Shown one piece after another: positions 1 to 5,115 of a stretch of 5,115 nucleotides of DNA (positions are counted from its first letter, which is position 1; each line of letters opens with the position of its first letter). The stretch is from Thermoplasmata archaeon (GTDB lineage Archaea > Thermoplasmatota > Thermoplasmata > Thermoplasmatales > Thermoplasmataceae): assembly GCA_021799315.1 (NCBI GenBank), contig JAJZAR010000108.1:1-5115 (forward strand), in the 5' to 3' direction. Below the pieces are notes generated by a model that saw nothing but the letters and a program-made list of their open reading frames with translations, was not told the DNA's origin and ran no database searches. Made by a program: the position numbers and the translations under genes.

Positions 1-69
1 CTTGATGTTTACTTGAAATTTTTTCACAGGTATGTATTGACTAATGACAAGAATAAATCTGAGAAATAG
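1..69 (+). CDS. Possible C-terminal tail of an upstream gene (partial)
   Basis: Frame 1 is open from the first base to a TAG at 67-69, giving 22 codons whose product ends in a Lys/Glu-rich stretch (NDKNKSEK). Charged, lysine-rich ends are common in the other proteins of this window, and T-tracts suitable for ending a transcript follow within 60 bases. No domain can be recognised from so short a piece, and an open stretch of this length can easily arise by chance in AT-rich DNA. The call is tentative. Confidence 0.2.
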   Translation, partial: LDVYLKFFHRYVLTNDKNKSEK

Positions 70-78
70 CCCTAAAGA

Positions 79-127
79 CCTTTTCTGTTATTTTTTCGTT
101 TCCATACGTTCTTTAAATTTTTTTTTT
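79..127 (+). terminator. T-rich terminator region, upstream gene
   Basis: Two T-tracts on the + strand follow the possible stop at 67-69: six T at 91-96, inside a wider pyrimidine-rich run, and ten T at 118-127. Archaeal RNA polymerase terminates at oligo-T on the non-template strand without needing a strong hairpin. The ten-T run is flanked by a short inverted repeat, CTTTAA at 111-116 and TTAAAG at 130-135. This probably separates an upstream transcript from the gene at 365. Confidence 0.4.
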
Positions 128-364
128 AATTAAAGCGTCAATTTATTTACATCACTTTAAAAAACAGTTCCAGCAGTTGAAAACCGTCTTACATTACAAA
201 ATTTTAGATGAGTTAACGTTCATTCAATATGTCGATATAGTCTCCTCAACATCTTTATTTATGGTTTGAATAGAATGGCTGGTTATGTCAATAAAATTTT
301 CAGATTTAGAAACTAACTATGAAATGCACATAGATTCAGTAAGTTTTTTGCGTGAGGAGTTGGC
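128..364. other. Non-coding AT-rich leader before the DUF1015 gene
   Basis: I see no credible gene in this stretch on either strand, and no tRNA-like or riboswitch-like fold. It must hold the promoter of the gene at 365. The best box A candidate is TTTATTTAT at 254-262, which would start transcription near 280 and leave a leader of about 85 bases. TTTAGAAA at 305-312 is a weaker alternative. A four-codon ATG frame at 319-333 looks incidental. Confidence 0.45.
354..359 (+). promoter_or_regulatory. Shine-Dalgarno site GAGGAG deciding a TTG start
   Basis: GAGGAG lies five bases before the TTG at 365. No in-frame ATG or GTG is available nearby, and the encoded N-terminus (VILKPFRPLYY) is where DUF1015 proteins normally begin, so the ribosome site and the homology agree on the TTG start. 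Confidence 0.65.
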
Positions 365-1546
365 TTGGTCATACTGAAACCATTCAGACCACTGTATTAT
401 TCTGGAAATTACGAAAACGTAACATCTCCGCCCTTTGATTCAATATCAAGAGAATTGGAGAGTCACCTAAAATTATGTGACTTCAACATAACGCATCTCA
501 CATTACCAGGGAATGGGTCTGCATATGGGAAAAAATTGATGTTGAACTGGAAGCGGGCCGGCCAAATAGTAAAAGCTGATGACGACTCAATACTAATAAT
601 AAAACAAAAGTTTCAATTTCAAGACAGGCTCATGATCAGATATGGACTCATAGGGTTAGTTGCCATTAATCCGGATGATGGCAGTGTAAAGCCCCATGAA
701 CAAACCTTTCCTGAAAGAGTATCTGAAAGAGTATCAGTTTTACAGAACATTGATGCCCAATTAGAGCCAATATTCATTGCCGTAAATGAGCCTGACTTGA
801 CAAAAACACTGATCCATTTCACTGAACACACCGAACCAAACTTTTCATTCAAGGATACTGAAAGTGTTCAAAACTGCGTGTATCTTGTATCTGACAACAA
901 AGTTAAAGAGCTTATGCAAATGCTTTCTAAATGTCCTGCAATGGTGGCTGACGGCCACCACAGACTGGAGGCTTCGCGATCCATTTCAATGAAGGAGCTT
1001 GGAAATAAGGAAAGATTCTGGTCTTCCGTAATGGCGTATATAACAGATATAAACAGTGAATCACTTCTTATAGGAGGCATACACAGAGTCCTGATGAATG
1101 ATATCGATACCCAACAAATGATAGATTTTGTAAATCAGTTCTTTGGAGCTACAACCATGCCTGAAGGAGAAGTCTCAAATGTGATAGAATTACGTATTAA
1201 ACGAAAGAGCCTCTTTTTCGATGCTTCTTCACTAAAGGGGATAGGTTACAAATTCATTTCTCCAGTTCACACATTGAATGAAATAGTAATGAAAAGAATT
1301 CATCAAATGAATCATCCCAGAAGCGAACTTGAGATACAGTATGTGCATGATCCGATCCTCGCAAGGAAAAGAGTTGATTCTGGTGAGGCAAGTGTTGCTT
1401 TTATCATGCCCCCATGGAACAGGGAATTACTGTTTAAGCTTGTGAATGATAGAGGAGTCCTACCGCAGAAATCAACGTACTTCTATCCTAAAGTAGCGTC
1501 TGGCATAGCAATAAATCAATTCGAAGACCGAACGGATATTGCTTAA
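365..1546 (+). CDS. DUF1015 (COG4198) family protein, possible serine/phosphoserine phosphotransferase
   Basis: A 393-residue soluble protein, close to the usual length of DUF1015 (about 400). Seen in the sequence: the family N-terminus with KPFRPL (residues 5-10) and PPFD (22-25), HE followed by T at 111-114, the hallmark ADGHHR (195-200) followed by LEAS, HR at 240-241, LEIQYVHD (322-329) and the C-terminal KSTYFYPK (369-376). There is no signal peptide or membrane segment. Translation starts at TTG with GAGGAG five bases upstream. The family has no firm function that I can vouch for. From memory, members recur beside serA and serC-type genes in unrelated bacteria, as here. The DGHHR motif resembles the motif of ParB/sulfiredoxin-fold free-serine kinases (archaeal SerK, SbnI), so I infer a role at the phosphoserine/serine step. 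Family assignment is firm; the function is a hypothesis. Serine regulation or a nuclease-like role remain possible. Confidence 0.9.
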   Translation: MVILKPFRPLYYSGNYENVTSPPFDSISRELESHLKLCDFNITHLTLPGNGSAYGKKLMLNWKRAGQIVKADDDSILIIKQKFQFQDRLMIRYGLIGLVAINPDDGSVKPHEQTFPERVSERVSVLQNIDAQLEPIFIAVNEPDLTKTLIHFTEHTEPNFSFKDTESVQNCVYLVSDNKVKELMQMLSKCPAMVADGHHRLEASRSISMKELGNKERFWSSVMAYITDINSESLLIGGIHRVLMNDIDTQQMIDFVNQFFGATTMPEGEVSNVIELRIKRKSLFFDASSLKGIGYKFISPVHTLNEIVMKRIHQMNHPRSELEIQYVHDPILARKRVDSGEASVAFIMPPWNRELLFKLVNDRGVLPQKSTYFYPKVASGIAINQFEDRTDIA

Positions 1547-1576
1547 TTTCCGACGGTTTGACAGCATGCAACGTGA

Positions 1577-1603
1577 CCATCATTAAATAAACAGAAATGA
1601 TGG
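1577..1603. repeat. 8-bp inverted repeat straddling the serA promoter
   Basis: CCATCATT (1577-1584) and AATGATGG (1596-1603) are perfect inverted copies separated by 11 bases. The left arm runs into box A (1583-1590), and the right arm overlaps the GGAG (1602-1605) before serA. It could be an operator that blocks TBP/TFB binding or, in a read-through transcript, a hairpin that masks the ribosome site. The symmetry is visible; the function is inferred. Confidence 0.4.
1583..1590 (+). promoter_or_regulatory. Archaeal box A promoter of serA
   Basis: TTAAATAA begins 28 bases before the serA ATG at 1611. The same TTAAATA core stands 27 bases before the msrB ATG. Archaeal transcription starts roughly 25 bases after box A, so the transcript would begin at or within a few bases of the ATG. 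serA may therefore be transcribed on its own as well as by read-through from the DUF1015 gene. Confidence 0.5.
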
Positions 1604-1610
1604 AGAAGAA

Positions 1611-2558
1611 ATGACCTATACGAATCTAAGTGCTCTGAGGGTGCTTATATGCGACCAGGTGGACAGTTTGTTAATTGATGGCCTAGAGAGAAAGGGATTT
1701 ACTACAATTTACGAACCAGAGATCTCTCATGTAGAACTTGAACACAGAGTAAAGGATATAGGAATACTGGTTGTTCGCAGCCGAACAAAAATCACTGAAG
1801 ATATTTTGAGAGCTGGAAAAAATTTGAAGATTATTGCGAGAGCAGGTATTGGCACTGATAACATTGATATGGCATTCGCTAAAAAGGCAGGAGTTCCGGT
1901 TATCACTGCAGCAGGTTCATCAACCGCATCTGTTGCCGAACTGAACGTGGCACTGGCCATTGATCTTTCCAGAAGAATTCCTCTCATGGACAGAAATGCA
2001 AAAGCGCTTATGTGGAAGAAACAAAATGGAATAGAATTAAATGGAAAAGTCGCGGGAATTTTTGGTTTTGGGCGCATAGGTCAGGCTACTGCGAAGATAT
2101 TACGCGCCTTAGGTATGAGTATCCTGGCTTACGACATATATCACGATGCACACTCCATAGAAGAAGTAAATGGAAAATATGTAGAGATTCCTCAGCTGAT
2201 GGCAGAATCCGATTATATATTCATACTTGCAACCTTGACTGACGGCTCAGTGAACTTCATTGATGAACACTTGCTAAGCATGTGCAAAAAAGGATGTTTT
2301 ATCATAAATACAAGTAGAGCCGAGATCATCGATGGAGAAGCTATGGTTATGTCAATGGATTCCGGCAGAATAGCTGGTTATGGAATGGACGTTATGTGGA
2401 ACGACCCTCCAAAAGAATTATGGGAAATAGAATTGATAAAAAGGGACAATGTCATAGTGACACCACATATAGGTGCTCAAACCATTGAAGCCCAGAAAAG
2501 AGTTGCAGAATTCACCTTGGCCAACCTGATGAAAAAAATAGAGGAGATCAAACTATGA
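1611..2558 (+). CDS. serA: D-3-phosphoglycerate dehydrogenase, short type without ACT domain
   Basis: Oxidises 3-phosphoglycerate to 3-phosphohydroxypyruvate with NAD, the first step of serine synthesis, in the cytosol. At 315 residues it has only the two D-2-hydroxyacid dehydrogenase domains and lacks the C-terminal ACT domain that gives serine feedback in longer SerA forms. Visible motifs: VVRSRT (54-59, substrate phosphate region), RAGIGTDNID (77-86), SVAE (107-110), nucleotide-binding GFGRIG (152-157) with Asp175 ending the next strand (NAD preference), catalytic Arg236 in NTSR and His286 in TPHIGA. Two oddities: Arg236 is followed by Ala instead of the usual Gly, and the usual catalytic Glu, 29 residues after the Arg, is Asp265. 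The start is ATG with GGAG (1602-1605) five bases upstream. The last bases overlap the aminotransferase start. A hydroxypyruvate or glyoxylate reductase role is the main alternative. Confidence 0.9.
   Translation: MTYTNLSALRVLICDQVDSLLIDGLERKGFTTIYEPEISHVELEHRVKDIGILVVRSRTKITEDILRAGKNLKIIARAGIGTDNIDMAFAKKAGVPVITAAGSSTASVAELNVALAIDLSRRIPLMDRNAKALMWKKQNGIELNGKVAGIFGFGRIGQATAKILRALGMSILAYDIYHDAHSIEEVNGKYVEIPQLMAESDYIFILATLTDGSVNFIDEHLLSMCKKGCFIINTSRAEIIDGEAMVMSMDSGRIAGYGMDVMWNDPPKELWEIELIKRDNVIVTPHIGAQTIEAQKRVAEFTLANLMKKIEEIKL
2541..2546 (+). promoter_or_regulatory. Shine-Dalgarno site for the aminotransferase inside serA
   Basis: GAGGAG sits within the last codons of serA, eight bases before the ATG at 2555. 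The stop and start share ATGA (2555-2558), an arrangement typical of translational coupling. A second ATG at 2558 follows directly in frame and could also be used. Confidence 0.6.
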
Positions 2559-3664
2559 TGCTCATTCCAGGACCTGTAGAGGTCCCGCCCAGCGTACTAG
2601 AGGCTTCTGCAAAGGTAATGAATCACAGGTCTGATGAATTCAGAGAAATTGTTCGTGAATCACAGAAATTACTGAATGAATTTGCAGACTCAACTCAGAG
2701 TATAATAACAACAGGTTCAGGAACGCTTGCAGTGGAATCCATGATTTTCTCCATGACACGTAAAGGGGAGAAGGTGCTGGGAGTTACCTTTGGTGAGTTT
2801 GGAGATAGATTGATGGAAAGTTTGGAGAGAAGAGGCTGCAACCTCAAGAAATTAAATAAAACTGTAGATGATGTTCTTGAGAAAGGAGAGATTACAGATT
2901 TTCTCAGCAAGAATGGAGAAATAGATACAGTATGCCTTGTTCACAACGAAACCGGAAATGGCACCAGTATAAAGAATATAAAATCAATAGCTGAAGAGTG
3001 CAATGGTTTGGGATTGAAGGTACTTGTTGACAGCGTTTCAGGTTTTGGTGGCATGCCCATTGAGGTGAATGGATGGGGGATAGATGCTATTGCAACATGC
3101 AGCCAGAAGGGGCTTGCCTCCGTACCTGGACTTGGCATAGTATGTCTGGGAAATGATGCAAATTCGTACATTGCCTCCGATAGGGACTTCCCAAAGTATC
3201 TGGACATTGGGATAGGTTTATCTTTCGCAGAAAAGGGTGAAACGGCGTTTACACCATCCACAGGGAGTTTCAACGCTCTGTTAAGAGCCCTGAAAATCTT
3301 AAGAGATGAGAGTCTGGAAACACGACTTCACAGGCATTCAGCTATTGCGGAATTTCTAAGGAAAAATATTGAGAATGGAGGAGGAGAGGTGCTTGGTAAT
3401 GAGAGAAATTACTCAGATACTGTGGTTGCCTTTAAACCCTCAATAGAACCTCATAGCCTTCAGTCTGCCCTTAGGACAAGAGGATTTGAAGTAGCAGGAG
3501 GCATGGGAAAACTTCATGGAAAAATAGTCAGGGTTGGGAATATGGGTGTTCTGAGTGGAGAGAAAGCGGCGGCATTCCTCAATGAATATTTCAGAATTGT
3601 GAATTCCACAGAACATATTGAACCAGAAGATGTGCCAGATGGAACATCTATAAACTACTCATGA
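2555..3664 (+). CDS. Class V PLP aminotransferase, probable phosphoserine aminotransferase (serine-glyoxylate AT-like)
   Basis: A 369-residue fold-type I aminotransferase of the alanine/serine-glyoxylate type, of normal length. Seen: the N-terminal PGPVEVP (5-11) and NHRSDEF (23-29), the cofactor phosphate loop TGSGT (53-57), HNETGNG (130-136), Asp159 in VDS that would pair with the pyridine nitrogen, the Schiff-base Lys185 in SQKGL, TPST (233-236), and RVGNMG (326-331) with the Arg expected to hold the substrate carboxylate. Coupled to serA by a four-base overlap, it most likely transaminates 3-phosphohydroxypyruvate with glutamate to give phosphoserine. As I recall, class V enzymes of this kind take over the SerC role in methanogenic archaea. 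Sequence alone does not exclude serine-glyoxylate or alanine-glyoxylate transamination, in which case SerA would be a hydroxypyruvate reductase. No canonical serC is present. The last 20 or so residues are polar and poorly conserved in type. Confidence 0.85.
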   Translation: MMLIPGPVEVPPSVLEASAKVMNHRSDEFREIVRESQKLLNEFADSTQSIITTGSGTLAVESMIFSMTRKGEKVLGVTFGEFGDRLMESLERRGCNLKKLNKTVDDVLEKGEITDFLSKNGEIDTVCLVHNETGNGTSIKNIKSIAEECNGLGLKVLVDSVSGFGGMPIEVNGWGIDAIATCSQKGLASVPGLGIVCLGNDANSYIASDRDFPKYLDIGIGLSFAEKGETAFTPSTGSFNALLRALKILRDESLETRLHRHSAIAEFLRKNIENGGGEVLGNERNYSDTVVAFKPSIEPHSLQSALRTRGFEVAGGMGKLHGKIVRVGNMGVLSGEKAAAFLNEYFRIVNSTEHIEPEDVPDGTSINYS

Positions 3665-3686
3665 GGCACTGTGAAACAAAATAATG

Positions 3687-3708
3687 CAGTCATCATAAAT
3701 TTTGACTG
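3687..3708 (+). terminator. Weak hairpin after the serine cluster
   Basis: CAGTCA (3687-3692) and TGACTG (3703-3708) can pair in a 6-bp stem with an AT-rich 10-base loop, 22 bases after the aminotransferase stop. No strong T-tract follows directly; the nearest T-rich piece is at 3766-3770. It may mark the end of the transcript, but the support is only the position and a short stem. Confidence 0.25.
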
Positions 3709-3798
3709 GCCCCTTTGAAAATTGAGAGGCACATACAAAACTAATCATAGAAAAAGAATGTTATTTTATCCTGATGCTGTTAATTGCTGATCCTTAAT

Positions 3799-3824
3799 AA
3801 AGTGTAGATCTGATACTACACTTT
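3799..3824. repeat. Perfect 9-bp palindrome upstream of msrBA, candidate operator
   Basis: AAAGTGTAG (3799-3807) and CTACACTTT (3816-3824) are exact inverted copies with an 8-base spacer (ATCTGATA). The centre lies about 40 bases upstream of the msrB box A and about 64 bases before the likely transcription start. This suits a dimeric activator acting upstream of the BRE. No T-tract follows it, which argues against a terminator. The regulator itself is not in the window. Confidence 0.5.
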
Positions 3825-3848
3825 CATAAAAAATGAATTGACCATAAC

Positions 3849-3856
3849 TTAAATAT
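3849..3856 (+). promoter_or_regulatory. msrB: Archaeal box A promoter of msrBA
   Basis: TTAAATAT begins 27 bases before the msrB ATG at 3876. No Shine-Dalgarno-like purine run stands before that ATG (the bases are AATCTCAACAT), so the message is most likely leaderless, starting at or next to the ATG. Confidence 0.65.
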
Positions 3857-3875
3857 TCACAAGTAATCTCAACAT

Positions 3876-4250
3876 ATGGAAATCGAGAAATTGACAAAGG
3901 AGGAGGAGAGAGTTATTATTCATAAGGGAACTGAATACCCGTTTACGGGCAAGTATGACGATTTCTACGAAAAAGGAACATATGTTTGCAGAAAGTGCGG
4001 TAGCCCACTTTACACATCAGACTCAAAATTTGATGCTGGTTGTGGGTGGCCAGCCTTTGATAAAGAAATTGAAGGTGCGGTGAAACGGATACCTGACAGA
4101 GATGGAGTCAGAGTTGAAATAGAGTGCGCCAATTGCGGAGGACATCTTGGTCATGTGTTCACTGGAGAGAGATTTACTGAAACAAACACGCGACACTGTG
4201 TTAATTCCATATCCATGAGATTTATTCCTGAAGGTGAGAAAAATGAGTGA
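3876..4250 (+). CDS. msrB: Peptide-methionine (R)-S-oxide reductase MsrB
   Basis: Reduces the R form of methionine sulfoxide in damaged proteins, regenerated by thioredoxin or a similar dithiol donor in the cytosol. The 124-residue length is that of a stand-alone MsrB domain with no signal peptide. Motifs in order: EYPFTGKY (20-27), the zinc pair CRKC (Cys38, Cys41), KFDAGCGWPAF (51-61) with Cys56 at the usual resolving position, the second zinc pair CANC (Cys84, Cys87), GHLGHVF (89-95) and RHCVNSISMRF (106-116) with catalytic Cys108. All residues needed for a zinc-containing, Cys-resolving MsrB are present. The gene is the first of a two-gene operon and appears to be leaderless. Its end overlaps msrA by eight bases. 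Confidence 0.95.
   Translation: MEIEKLTKEEERVIIHKGTEYPFTGKYDDFYEKGTYVCRKCGSPLYTSDSKFDAGCGWPAFDKEIEGAVKRIPDRDGVRVEIECANCGGHLGHVFTGERFTETNTRHCVNSISMRFIPEGEKNE
4233..4237 (+). promoter_or_regulatory. msrA: Shine-Dalgarno GGTGA selecting the msrA start
   Basis: GGTGA matches the archaeal anti-SD core and stands five bases before the ATG at 4243. A GTG at 4234 is in the same frame and would add three residues, but it lies within this GGTGA site and has no ribosome site of its own. The ATG is therefore preferred. Confidence 0.65.
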
Positions 4251-4782
4251 AGAAACAATTATACTTGGAGCCGGATGTTTCTGGTGTACGGAGGCATCGT
4301 TCCAGGAAATAGACGGCGTAAAGAGAGTACAATCTGGCTACTCTGGGGGTAATGTAGATAACCCCTCATACAAACAGGTTTGCTCTGGAACAACTGGCCA
4401 TGCTGAAGTCGCAAAAATCACCTTTGACCCAGATCAGGTTTCATTAGATGATATCCTAGATGTGTTCTTTGCCATACATGATCCAACGAGCCTCAATAAA
4501 CAGGGTGCAGATACGGGAACACAGTACAGATCAGTCATATTTTATATGAACGAAAAACAGAAAATGGCGTCTGAAAAGAAAATTGAAGAGCTTAACTCGT
4601 CTGGTGAATACAAGAAACCCATAGTAACTGCTGTGGAACCCTATAAAAACTTCTTTGAAGCGGAGGATTATCATAACAATTATTTCAGAGAAAATGAATT
4701 TGAACCATACTGCCAGCTTGTTATCTCACCAAAATTAAAGAAACTGAAGAAAAAATACCCTGAAAAATTAAAACTTGAATGA
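4243..4782 (+). CDS. msrA: Peptide-methionine (S)-S-oxide reductase MsrA
   Basis: Reduces the S form of methionine sulfoxide, free or in proteins, complementing MsrB. From the ATG at 4243 it is 179 residues, typical for a cytosolic MsrA. The signature GCFWCTE (11-17) carries catalytic Cys12 and a second Cys15. Also seen are SGYSGG (31-36), YKQVCSGTTGHAE (43-55), HDPTSLNKQGADTGTQYRS (79-97), EDYHNNYF (141-148, where many relatives have HQxY) and EPYCQLVISPK (154-164) with Cys157. Cys15 and Cys157 are both candidates for resolving the Cys12 disulfide or sulfenic acid. The C-terminus is lysine-rich. It overlaps msrB by eight bases and is evidently co-transcribed with it. Many bacteria fuse these two domains; here they are separate, in the order B then A. 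Confidence 0.95.
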   Translation: MSEETIILGAGCFWCTEASFQEIDGVKRVQSGYSGGNVDNPSYKQVCSGTTGHAEVAKITFDPDQVSLDDILDVFFAIHDPTSLNKQGADTGTQYRSVIFYMNEKQKMASEKKIEELNSSGEYKKPIVTAVEPYKNFFEAEDYHNNYFRENEFEPYCQLVISPKLKKLKKKYPEKLKLE

Positions 4783-4805
4783 GCCGGGACAAATTCGCTT
4801 CATTC

Positions 4806-4830
4806 TAAAGTTCTTCTTTATTGAGTCTTT
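4806..4830 (+). terminator. Pyrimidine-rich stretch after msrA, possible terminator
   Basis: About 25 bases after the msrA stop, the + strand becomes T-rich (TTCTTCTTTATT at 4811-4822, then TCTTT). This could end the msrBA transcript by the archaeal oligo-T mechanism. No long T run or stable hairpin is present, so the call is weak. Confidence 0.25.
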
Positions 4831-5076
4831 GCCGAATAATCCTTGTTATCTGACTTCATGCTATCTGCTTCACAGTTTCAATTGGAAGGCATTTAGGCAT
4901 TCATGTAAGTTCTGTAAGACCTCTATCCATTATTGGAGTAATGGCTATATTCTCGTCTTAATTATGCCATCTTGTGTAAAAACCGCGCATATACAGAGTT
5001 ATTTACGCTTTCCCCTTTACACAAATAGATGTATCATAGTAATTCATAAGATTTTACACAGCTAAGAAATCAACAA
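4831..5076. other. Intergenic region with TTTACACA repeats, no credible gene
   Basis: An open + frame runs through this stretch from a TTG at 4775, but its product is rich in Cys, His, Phe and Tyr, has no recognisable motif and lacks a ribosome site or promoter, so I treat it as non-coding. The notable content is the three TTTACACA elements at 4973-5060. I see no tRNA or other structured RNA. Confidence 0.45.
4973..5060. repeat. Three TTTACACA elements
   Basis: TGTGTAAA at 4973-4980 (inverted), TTTACACA at 5016-5023 and TTTACACA at 5053-5060 lie within 88 bases. The first two extend to a perfect 9-bp inverted pair (TTGTGTAAA at 4972-4980, TTTACACAA at 5016-5024). The third also reads as a possible box A 24-25 bases before the ATG at 5077. 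They may be regulator sites for the next gene. One further chance copy occurs inside msrB (4009-4016), so significance is uncertain. Confidence 0.35.
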
Positions 5077-5115
5077 ATGATTGACAGCGGCTATATTAAG
5101 AACCTTAACACCGGC
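5077..5115 (+). CDS. Possible start of a further gene (partial, leaderless)
   Basis: An ATG at 5077 opens a frame that stays open for 13 codons to the end of the window (product begins MIDSGYIKNLNTG). No ribosome site precedes it, but TTTTACA at 5052-5058 stands about 25 bases upstream, nearly the same offset as box A before serA and msrB, which would fit a leaderless gene. The reverse strand is also open here for 17 codons, ending in a stop at 5062-5064, so a convergent gene tail is the alternative. The product is not recognisable. Confidence 0.3.
   Translation, partial: MIDSGYIKNLNTG

Noticed and set aside
619..1080. Antisense open frames within the DUF1015 gene
   Set aside because: Both lie wholly opposite a gene with clear family motifs and have low-complexity, Ser-rich products and no promoter or ribosome site.
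1727..2242. Antisense and +1 frames within serA
   Set aside because: The serA frame carries all the dehydrogenase motifs through this stretch; the alternatives are shadows of its codon bias.
2695..3273. Antisense open frames within the aminotransferase
   Set aside because: They overlap the PLP-binding core of an intact gene, and the Ser/Pro-rich products are typical of reverse-strand shadows.
3663..3732. Direct repeat GAGGCAC at 3663-3669 and 3726-3732
   Set aside because: Only seven bases long, with one copy touching the aminotransferase stop codon; compatible with chance.
3799..3824. The 9-bp dyad as an intrinsic terminator of the serine cluster
   Set aside because: It lies about 135 bases after the stop and is followed by A-rich, not T-rich, sequence, so an operator is the better reading.
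4775..5065. A 96-codon open + frame after msrA, starting at TTG
   Set aside because: It begins inside the msrA tail with a TTG that has no ribosome site, and its product is a Cys/His/Phe/Tyr-rich mix with no motif and a composition unlike the neighbouring genes. It looks like translated intergenic DNA.
1..5115. CRISPR, insertion sequence, tRNA, rRNA, or phage/defence system
   Set aside because: I found no repeat-spacer pattern, transposase motif, terminal inverted repeat, cloverleaf or defence-family domain on either strand.

Overview
The window reads as a piece of an archaeal chromosome, most likely from the Thermoplasmata (Thermoplasmatales-like). This rests on AT-rich DNA, Arg codons dominated by AGA/AGG, frequent ATA for Ile, archaeal box A promoters of the form TTAAATA placed 27-28 bases before two ATG codons (the geometry of leaderless transcripts), and internal operon genes preceded by GAGGAG or GGTGA Shine-Dalgarno motifs. 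The lineage call is inference; no rRNA or other marker is present.

Layout, all genes on the + strand. Bases 1-364 hold no complete gene: there is a possible 22-codon tail of an upstream gene, T-tracts that probably end its transcript, and an AT-rich leader. Then come three genes that look like a serine-biosynthesis cluster: a DUF1015 (COG4198) protein with a TTG start (365-1546), a short ACT-less D-3-phosphoglycerate dehydrogenase, serA (1611-2558), and a class V PLP aminotransferase (2555-3664) that overlaps serA by four bases (ATGA). A 211-base gap carrying a perfect 9-bp palindrome and a box A leads to msrB (3876-4250) and msrA (4243-4782), a methionine sulfoxide repair operon with an 8-base overlap. 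The last 330 bases are mostly non-coding. They contain three copies of TTTACACA and possibly the start of a further leaderless gene at 5077.

Function. SerA would oxidise 3-phosphoglycerate to 3-phosphohydroxypyruvate, and the aminotransferase would convert that to phosphoserine. No serB-type phosphatase is present, but the DUF1015 protein sits where the third step would be. It carries an ADGHHR motif reminiscent of ParB/sulfiredoxin-fold free-serine kinases, so it could interconvert phosphoserine and serine. That hypothesis is the most interesting item here. MsrA and MsrB together reduce both diastereomers of methionine sulfoxide, which fits an oxygen-exposed organism.
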